In this document: positions 1-4,660 of the stretch, in pieces
Layout: each line of letters starts with the position of its first letter
Numbering within the stretch: position 1 is the stretch's first letter
NCBI GenBank assembly: GCA_029287875.1
Contig: JARFQH010000312.1
Location: forward strand, 1-13,755
From: Desulfobacteraceae bacterium
GTDB taxonomy: Bacteria; Desulfobacterota; Desulfobacteria; Desulfobacterales; SG8-13
Length of the DNA: 13,755 nucleotides
Reading direction: 5' to 3'
Notes under the pieces: model-generated
What the model was told of the DNA's origin: nothing
The model's input: only the letters and a program-made list of their open reading frames with translations
Databases searched by the model: none
Program-made: the position numbers and the translations under genes

Positions 1-353
1 ACCAGCTTCGGGTGGAAGGCATAGCGGCCGGTGTGCAGGATCTGCATGGCTATTTTAGCGCCGGCCTCATGGACCGCCTGGGTGACGATCCGGTGATCGT
101 GCATCTCTTCTTCGGTGGTTAGTTTGGCGGCGTTTTGCGCCACACAACCGGCTTCATTGGGGGCGATGCCTCCGGTGACGATCAAGCCCACCCCACCGGA
201 CGCCCGTTCGGCATAAAACGCTGCCAGTCGCTGAAAGCCCTCGGGCGCTTCCTCGAGACCGGTATGCATCGATCCCATGACGACCCGATTTTTAAGGGTG
301 ACAAACCCAAGGTCAAGAGGAGCCAGCATGTGAAGGTAGGGCATCGGATTCAT
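1..353 (-). CDS. fadH: NADPH-dependent 2,4-dienoyl-CoA reductase, N-terminal part (gene runs off the left edge)
   Basis: Only the first 117 codons are present; the gene continues beyond base 1. The visible part is the start of the FMN-binding TIM barrel of the Old Yellow Enzyme family. It closely resembles what I remember of E. coli FadH: APLDLGF near residues 11-17, LKNRVVMGSMHTGLEE at 20-35, LAAFYAER at 43-50, GGIAPNEAG at 61-69 and the flavin-site segment QILHTGRYA at 104-112. FadH (about 670 residues, FMN, FAD and a 4Fe-4S cluster) reduces 2,4-dienoyl-CoA with NADPH during beta-oxidation of unsaturated fatty acids. The ATG at 353 was chosen because GGAG lies 8 nt upstream; the ATG at 344 has no well-placed site. 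The gene is divergent from trxB. A related OYE-type enoate reductase is possible, because the C-terminal cluster and FAD domains are outside the window. Confidence 0.85.
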   Translation of the reverse strand, partial: MNPMPYLHMLAPLDLGFVTLKNRVVMGSMHTGLEEAPEGFQRLAAFYAERASGGVGLIVTGGIAPNEAGCVAQNAAKLTTEEEMHDHRIVTQAVHEAGAKIAMQILHTGRYAFHPKL

Positions 354-480
354 GTGAGACGCTCCAAATGGTTTTTACCGCGATGCCGTAACGCGGCAGC
401 TTCTGTGCCCTATCAACAATTCCAGAAGTCGGAGGGGATGTCAATCCCGCTGCGGGGCTTCCCGGGCCAGAATTTCGGTT

Positions 481-509
481 GTAATATTTATTTATCCTGA
501 TATCGTAAA
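481..509 (-). promoter_or_regulatory. Candidate sigma70-type promoter for fadH
   Basis: Read on the minus strand there is TTTACG (plus 504-509), a 17-bp spacer and TATTAC (plus 481-486), each matching 4 of 6 consensus bases. The region is AT-rich within the 227-bp divergent gap between fadH and trxB. Transcription would start near 474, giving a leader of about 120 nt. This is inference from consensus matching only. I found no convincing -35/-10 pair facing trxB; an AT-rich stretch with TATAAA at 528-533 could be its -10 but lacks a good -35. Confidence 0.25.
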
Positions 510-580
510 ACCGTGTGAGATGAAAACTATAAAAATTTAAGCCGGTTTTCAAGCCGTGCCACAGTTGAAGGAGGCTGGGT

Positions 581-1570
581 ATGTCAGAAGAGAACATTTA
601 TGATCTAATCATTATCGGCGGCGGTCCGGGAGGGATGTCGGCCGGAATATATGCGATGCGGGCGGCCCTGAAGACCGTCCTGATCGAAAAGGGTCTCCCG
701 GGGGGACAGGTGGCGATGTCGGCCGAAGTGGAGAACTATCCCAGCTACGAGAACATCGGCGGCAGCGAGCTGTCCGAAAAATTTGTCCAGCACGCCAAAT
801 CCTATGGCATGGAGATGATTACCAGTGAGGTCAAGGCTCTATTGCCGGGACTCGATTATCACCGGGTCCACCTCGACAACGGCGACGTGTTGACAACCCA
901 CGCCGTCATTCTGGCCACCGGCGGCACTCCGCGCAAACTGAATATCCCGGGCGAAGATGAGTATTACGGAAAAGGCATATCTTATTGTGCCGTGTGTGAC
1001 GGCTTTTTTTTCAGAGATAAGACCGTCGTCGTCGTCGGGGGCGGTGACACCGCGGCCGAAGAAGGGCTCTATTTGGCCAAGCTGTGCCGTCAGGTCTATC
1101 TCGTACACCGACGGGATCAACTGCGGGCCGGCATGATTCTTCAACAGCGGGTCAAAGCCGAATGTAAAATGGAGGTCATCTGGAACACGGTCGCTACCGC
1201 CATCAAGGCCGATGCGGACGGGGTCACCGCCATTGAACTGAAAGATGTCAACACCGGTCAAAAAAAGGAACTGGCAACCGACGGGGTTTTTATCTTTATC
1301 GGCTTCGATCCGAACAACCAGCTGGTGCCGGCCGGCACCAAAATGAATGCCGACGGTTATGTTGTCACCGACGACAAGTGCGAAACCAATACCCCCGGCA
1401 TATACGTTATCGGAGACTTGAGAGAAAAATACGCCCGTCAGATCGTTATTGCGGCCGCAGACGGTGCCACCGCCGCCCTGGCTGCCGCTCACTATGTGGA
1501 GGCTAAAAAAGCGGCGGCGGCCGACGATACCTGCGAACTGCCGGAAGCCTTGCTTCAGGGAGCGTCCTGA
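581..1570 (+). CDS. trxB: Thioredoxin reductase (NADPH)
   Basis: Low-molecular-weight thioredoxin reductase of 329 residues, close to the family's usual 310-330. It transfers electrons from NADPH through FAD and a redox disulfide to thioredoxin in the cytoplasm. Visible motifs in order are the FAD-binding GGGPGG at 13-18, ATGG at 112-115, the redox-active CAVC at 136-139 followed by DG, the NADPH-binding GGGDTAAEE at 153-161, HRRDQLRA at 176-183 (the HRR-x3-R signature of NADPH use) and the C-terminal FAD motif GD at 278-279 followed by RQIVIAAADG. An excellent Shine-Dalgarno site, AAGGAGG at 568-574, lies 6 nt before the ATG. The 3' neighbour starts 8 nt after the stop, so the two are probably co-transcribed. 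The alanine-rich tail after residue 300 is slightly longer than in E. coli TrxB. No thioredoxin gene is in the window. Confidence 0.95.
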   Translation: MSEENIYDLIIIGGGPGGMSAGIYAMRAALKTVLIEKGLPGGQVAMSAEVENYPSYENIGGSELSEKFVQHAKSYGMEMITSEVKALLPGLDYHRVHLDNGDVLTTHAVILATGGTPRKLNIPGEDEYYGKGISYCAVCDGFFFRDKTVVVVGGGDTAAEEGLYLAKLCRQVYLVHRRDQLRAGMILQQRVKAECKMEVIWNTVATAIKADADGVTAIELKDVNTGQKKELATDGVFIFIGFDPNNQLVPAGTKMNADGYVVTDDKCETNTPGIYVIGDLREKYARQIVIAAADGATAALAAAHYVEAKKAAAADDTCELPEALLQGAS

Positions 1571-1578
1571 ACCCTAAC

Positions 1579-2676
1579 GTGACGCGTTTTATCATTAAAT
1601 TTGTGCTCATGGCGGTTATGTTTGTGGGACTACCGCCGCTGGGTGTCTGGCTGGCGGGAATTCCCCTGACCGGATACTTCGAGTTCCCACCCCGCTCCCG
1701 CACCGTCGAGCATGCGCCCTTTTCTTGGGCGATTTTCAGCGCCTATGCGGTCTTTATCGCCGCAACCGTCGGACCGCTCCTGGTAAGGGCGCTTCGATCC
1801 GGACGCCGCAAACCGCCCGTTGCGGCCGTAGCGTCTGTTTTTCCCTGGTGGGGCTGGGCGGGGGTGGTGGCCGGTACGGCCATGTGGTTTTTGGCCTGGA
1901 CCCGGTTTGAGTGGTTTGCCAGATTCCAACCCCACACCTTCGCCCCTCTGTGGCTGTGTTACATCCTGGTGGTCAATGCGTTGAGCTTCCGCGGAACCGG
2001 CCACTGCCTGATGACTTCCCGTCCCCTTTTCTTTCTGGCACTTTTCCCTGCCAGCGCCGTGTTCTGGTGGTTTTTCGAATATTTGAACCGATTTGTGCAG
2101 AACTGGCACTATGCGGGCTCGCGCTTCGGTGCCTGGGAGTATTTCTGGTATGCCACCCTGCCTTTCGCCACTGTTCTTCCGGCCGTCCTCTCGACGAGGG
2201 AGCTGATCCGGCCACTGTCCTGGCTGCAGAACGGTTTTCGGCATTTTATAAAACTGCGCTGTCGCCGGCCGCGCCTGCTGGCCGTCGGGGTGCTGATGCT
2301 GGCCGCGGCAGGTTTGACCGGTATCGGTGTGTGGCCCGACAGGTTATTCTCGCTGCTCTGGATTGCCCCGCTCTTGATTATCCTGTCACTGCAGTCCCTG
2401 TTTCAAGCGTCGACCCTTTTGACCGAGGTGACCGCAGGAGACTGGCGGACGGTTATATCGAGTGCTCTGGCAGCGCTCATCTGCGGCTGGTTCTGGGAAA
2501 TGTGGAATGCCGGCAGCCTGGCCCACTGGCGGTACTGCATACCCTATGTCCAACGATTCATGATTTTTGAAATGCCGGCTCTGGGATATGCCGGATACCT
2601 GCCATTCGGCCTGGAGTGCGCTGTTATCGGCGAATTAATCGATTGGTCTGGACCGGCCGAGCCGGAGGACCGGTGA
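1579..2676 (+). CDS. Polytopic membrane protein of unknown function with an internal duplication
   Basis: I do not recognise a named family. The 365-residue product is very hydrophobic and tryptophan-rich, with about ten likely membrane segments (roughly 5-27, 50-70, 91-107, 121-136, 148-166, 189-205, 233-251, 256-275, 292-309 and 333-352) and basic loops such as RALRSGRRKP at 70-79. Two related blocks occur: W164-F-F-E167-x2-N170-x5-W176-x-Y178 and W304-F-W-E307-x2-N310-x6-W317-x-Y319, each followed by aromatic stretches. This suggests a duplicated half carrying conserved Glu and Asn inside the membrane, perhaps a binding or catalytic site. The GTG start at 1579 is 8 nt after the trxB stop, with only a distant GGGA (1558-1561) as ribosome site, so translational coupling is likely. 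Internal ATG codons at 1609 and 1618 would remove part of the first membrane segment. Function is unknown; a link with thiol redox is suggested only by position. Confidence 0.75.
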   Translation: MTRFIIKFVLMAVMFVGLPPLGVWLAGIPLTGYFEFPPRSRTVEHAPFSWAIFSAYAVFIAATVGPLLVRALRSGRRKPPVAAVASVFPWWGWAGVVAGTAMWFLAWTRFEWFARFQPHTFAPLWLCYILVVNALSFRGTGHCLMTSRPLFFLALFPASAVFWWFFEYLNRFVQNWHYAGSRFGAWEYFWYATLPFATVLPAVLSTRELIRPLSWLQNGFRHFIKLRCRRPRLLAVGVLMLAAAGLTGIGVWPDRLFSLLWIAPLLIILSLQSLFQASTLLTEVTAGDWRTVISSALAALICGWFWEMWNAGSLAHWRYCIPYVQRFMIFEMPALGYAGYLPFGLECAVIGELIDWSGPAEPEDR

Positions 2677-2770
2677 CGGCCGACTTGGATAGCGGCTGAA
2701 TTGAAACGCGGACAATGATGCTTACCCTCAAGTTGAAAACCATAGAAACTGCTACAGAGAGGTAAGCACG

Positions 2771-2965
2771 TTGACGTTCATTGTCATTCCAGGTGTTAAA
2801 GGAAAAGTATTTAAACCGGAGGAGTGCTTCGATTTTCCGAAAAAACACCCCTGTAAGAATTGTTATTCCTGTCAACTGTGCAGTGATGATCGCTGTACCC
2901 TCTGTCGCACTTCGCAAAGTTGCGGGAAGGAGATCCGGCCGTCCGAAGACACCAAAAACGGCTGA
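2771..2965 (+). CDS. Small cysteine-rich protein, candidate metal-binding or redox protein
   Basis: This frame encodes 64 residues with eight cysteines. Six lie in a regular array, C28-x2-C31-x2-C34-x2-C37-x4-C42-x2-C45, with outliers C19 and C51. The N terminus (MTFIVIPGVKGKVF) looks like a short beta hairpin, and KKHPCKNC precedes the array. There is no signal peptide or membrane segment. It starts with TTG, 8 nt after a good site GAGAGG (2757-2762); no ATG is available in this frame. The spacing could hold zinc or an Fe-S cluster, or form disulfides that thioredoxin could reduce. I have a vague memory of similar small proteins in Desulfobacterales, not of a function. It follows the membrane protein by 94 bp, so it may have its own promoter, though I see no clear one. 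The cysteine array is unlikely by chance, which is why I call it real despite its size and rare start codon. Confidence 0.65.
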   Translation: MTFIVIPGVKGKVFKPEECFDFPKKHPCKNCYSCQLCSDDRCTLCRTSQSCGKEIRPSEDTKNG

Positions 2966-3002
2966 CCCCACAAGCATTCGCCATCTCGAGCAATTATTTC
3001 TA

Positions 3003-3102
3003 TGGGCTTTACGATAAAGGTTTTAGACTGTGTTATCGGTCGTCGGCGTATTACAACAGCCTCCTCCCTCTGGCCTTGTCAAAATCTTTATCTTAAAGCC
3101 CA
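3003..3102. repeat. About 100-bp element with 25-bp imperfect inverted terminal repeats
   Basis: The left arm (3003-3028) begins TGGGCTTTACGATAAAGG. The right arm (3078-3102), read in reverse complement, begins TGGGCTTTAAGATAAAGA. The arms agree at all but two positions plus one extra base. The roughly 49-bp centre (3029-3077) shows no obvious pairing of its own. This could be a MITE-like non-autonomous element or a transcribed hairpin. I saw no clear target-site duplication at the edges. One of the two arm mismatches (G against T) would be a G-U pair in plus-strand RNA, which leaves a structured-RNA reading open. Confidence 0.7.
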
Positions 3103-3136
3103 ATGCAGGCCTTCGGCCGCAACCAAATCAGTGTTC

Positions 3137-3188
3137 AGGTTACAGGTTTCGGGTTTCAGGATTCGGGGTTTGCTGACACCTGACACCT
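3137..3188. repeat. Degenerate heptad repeat array in both orientations
   Basis: Consecutive 7-mers AGGTTAC (3137), AGGTTTC (3144), GGGTTTC (3151) and AGGATTC (3158), then GGGGTTT (3165), are followed by GACACCT twice (3175 and 3182). GACACCT is the reverse complement of AGGTGTC, so the array is a short tandem repeat facing an inverted copy and could fold back. Similar CAGGTTTCAGG / ACACCTGACACC tracts are, from memory, scattered through Desulfobacterota intergenic regions. No spacers of CRISPR type are present. Confidence 0.65.
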
Positions 3189-3288
3189 CAAGCCTATAAC
3201 CCCATTCCCGATGAATCAAGTGGTTTCGCCTTAACAACACATCTTCGCATCTTGCGGAGAAGTTACGATCTAAGACTCTATAGCCGAG

Positions 3289-3302
3289 ACGCCGGGTGGC
3301 GT
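3289..3302 (-). other. Small GC hairpin directly after the htpX stop codon
   Basis: In the htpX sense the sequence reads ACGCC-ACCC-GGCGT, a 5-bp stem with a 4-nt loop touching the TAA stop. It lacks a following T tract, so I do not call an intrinsic terminator. It could stabilise the 3' end of the htpX message. Confidence 0.3.
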
Positions 3303-4226
3303 TTACTTGGACAAATGATCCCAGAAAGATCGTGCTCCATCCCGTGCGGTTTCTTTTCGATGAGACGCCACAGGCGTGCTGGCCGAGGTGCCGCGCAGAC
3401 GGGCTATCCGCTCTTCAAGCGGGGGGTGGGTCGAGAAGAGGTGCATGAGTTTCCGGCCGGACAGCGGGTTGACGATCAGCATATGAGCCGTTGACGGACT
3501 CGCATTCATGGGTAAGCGACCTGAGTAGGCGCCGAGTTTTTCCAACGCGCTGGCCAATCCTTCCGGGTTGCCGCTGATGGCGGCACCGGAAGCGTCAGCC
3601 TGGTATTCCCGTGACCGAGATATGGCCATCTGTATAATCATGGCCGCCATAGGGGCCAGGATGGACATGACGAGCAGGCCGATAATTCCCGATCCGCCGC
3701 TGTTTTCATCATCACGGCCACCACCAAAGATCATGGACCAGCGTGCCATGCTGGCCAGCAGCATGATCGCTCCGGCCAGGGTCGCTGCGACCGAACCGAT
3801 CAAAATGTCACGGTTTTTGACATGCGCCAGTTCGTGGGCCAGGACGCCCATGATCTCTTGCCGGTTCATGAGCCTCAAAAGACCGTCGGTGACCGCCACA
3901 ACGGCATTTTCGGGGTTGCGGCCCGTGGCAAAGGCATTGGGTGCCTCAGAGGGTATGATGAAGATTTTCGGCATCGGCAGCCCGGCGCTTTGTGTGAGTT
4001 TACCGACCATCTCGTAGATTTCAGGTGCTTGCTGCGGCGTGGCCTCTCTGGCACGGTACATCTTTAAGACCAGTTTGTCCGAGTACCAATAGCTGAAGAA
4101 ATTCATTCCGGCCGCCAACACGAGTGCGATCACCATTCCTTGACGACCGCCCAGCAGTTGTCCGATCCAAATGATGAAAGCCGTCAGGACGGCCAGCAGC
4201 ACGGTTGTTTTGATTTGGTTGTTCAT
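3303..4226 (-). CDS. htpX: Membrane-bound zinc metalloprotease HtpX (peptidase family M48B)
   Basis: HtpX degrades misfolded or damaged inner-membrane proteins alongside FtsH; its active site faces the cytoplasm. The 307-residue length fits the family (about 280-300) with a short extra tail. Visible are an N-terminal pair of membrane segments (about 7-25 and 30-46), the zinc site HELAH at 131-135 with catalytic Glu132, two further hydrophobic segments (about 142-160 and 181-202), and SREYQAD at 205-211, where Glu207 is the third zinc ligand. FSTHPPLEERI at 264-274 is the usual C-terminal signature. The ATG at 4226 follows AAAGGAA by 9 nt. The gene is divergent from the PilZ gene. Its upstream region has a perfect TATAAT box between two copies of a 9-bp direct repeat, described separately. 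E. coli htpX is under CpxR control; nothing here shows the same regulator. Confidence 0.95.
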   Translation of the reverse strand: MNNQIKTTVLLAVLTAFIIWIGQLLGGRQGMVIALVLAAGMNFFSYWYSDKLVLKMYRAREATPQQAPEIYEMVGKLTQSAGLPMPKIFIIPSEAPNAFATGRNPENAVVAVTDGLLRLMNRQEIMGVLAHELAHVKNRDILIGSVAATLAGAIMLLASMARWSMIFGGGRDDENSGGSGIIGLLVMSILAPMAAMIIQMAISRSREYQADASGAAISGNPEGLASALEKLGAYSGRLPMNASPSTAHMLIVNPLSGRKLMHLFSTHPPLEERIARLRGTSASTPVASHRKETARDGARSFWDHLSK

Positions 4227-4262
4227 GGTGATGTGTTCCTTTCGCGACTTTCATAAACGCAA

Positions 4263-4295
4263 CTCTCTTCGGATTATATTAGAAACCTCTCTTCG
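4263..4295 (-). promoter_or_regulatory. Candidate htpX promoter: TATAAT box between two 9-bp direct repeats
   Basis: Read toward htpX, CGAAGAGAG occurs twice (plus 4287-4295 and 4263-4271, 24 bp apart start to start), with TATAAT (plus 4273-4278) between them. No good -35 hexamer lies 16-18 bp upstream of the box, which fits a promoter that needs an activator. The direct repeats could be the binding site. Transcription would begin about 40 nt before the htpX start. The repeat and the box are seen directly; the role is inferred. Confidence 0.4.
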
Positions 4296-4384
4296 ATATT
4301 CCCAATATAAATCAGAATTGTGTCATTGCAATTTTCCGCCCTGCACATCTTAATAAAATTATTACCATTTTTTAATATACTGCG

Positions 4385-4413
4385 TTGAATAAAGCGATTC
4401 AATATGATAGTAT
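4385..4413 (+). promoter_or_regulatory. Candidate promoter with overlapping dyad upstream of the PilZ gene
   Basis: TTGAAT (4385-4390), a 17-bp spacer and TAGTAT (4408-4413) form a plausible sigma70-type promoter in AT-rich DNA. The -35 is half of a perfect 6-bp inverted repeat, TTGAAT-N6-ATTCAA (4385-4402), which looks like an operator for a dimeric regulator. A strong ribosome site, AAAGGAAG (4433-4440), follows and serves the GTG at 4451, not the main frame that begins near 4584. Confidence 0.4.
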
Positions 4414-4450
4414 TATGTGCCCTTAGGTTTAGAAAGGAAGCTTCGTCTCA

Positions 4451-4660
4451 GTGAATAAACCGGTATCAATCCGCATTGATAATATACCAATTGCTCCACT
4501 CCAATACTTGACGGCGCGTGCTAAAAAGCCTTTGCGCCACAGTCAGGCGATGCTAACGGATCTCTTTGGTGATAGGGACGAAGATGGAACCTGCTCGAAA
4601 AAAAAACACGCTCATCGACTTGGCAACGGCCAGCCCCGCCCCTCGAAACAGAATCGGTAG
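4451..4660 (+). CDS. Short overlapping frame: either the true N terminus of the PilZ protein, out of frame, or a leader peptide
   Basis: This 69-codon frame starts with GTG, 10 nt after the good ribosome site AAAGGAAG, and sits directly behind the best promoter candidate. It overlaps the start of the PilZ gene in another frame. Both frames cross a run of nine A (4598-4606). Loss of one A, in the genome, by transcript slippage or as a sequencing error, would join about 50 residues of this frame to the PilZ protein and give a product of 759 residues. As it stands the frame ends at 4660 with a basic, low-complexity tail that looks non-natural. The first 45 residues (MNKPVSIRIDNIPI and on) look like an ordinary soluble protein start. 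If not a frameshift, it may be a leader peptide coupled to the downstream gene. I favour the frameshift or slippage reading. Confidence 0.4.
   Translation: MNKPVSIRIDNIPIAPLQYLTARAKKPLRHSQAMLTDLFGDRDEDGTCSKKKHAHRLGNGQPRPSKQNR

Larger units (their letters stand above)
2966..3302. other. Repeat-rich intergenic region between the cysteine-rich gene and htpX
   Basis: I see no convincing gene here. The stretch holds a roughly 100-bp inverted-repeat element (3003-3102), a heptad repeat array (3137-3188) and a small GC hairpin beside the htpX stop (3289-3302). A 65-codon frame starting at 3002 runs through both repeats and has no ribosome site, so I treat it as chance. No T-tract terminator was found for either flanking gene. 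Confidence 0.6.

Noticed and set aside
839..1492. 217-codon open frame on the minus strand inside trxB
   Set aside because: It is fully antisense to a well-supported gene, has no recognisable domain and arises from the codon bias of trxB.
1630..2244. 204-codon minus-strand frame opposite the membrane protein
   Set aside because: Low-complexity, Arg/Gly/Pro-rich translation typical of the reverse of a hydrophobic gene; no ribosome site.
3137..3188. Possible CRISPR array
   Set aside because: The units are 7 bp without spacers and degenerate; this is a simple repeat.
4316..4333. AATTG-N8-CAATT inverted repeat upstream of htpX
   Set aside because: Short 5-bp arms in AT-rich DNA are expected by chance, and it is not aligned with a promoter element.
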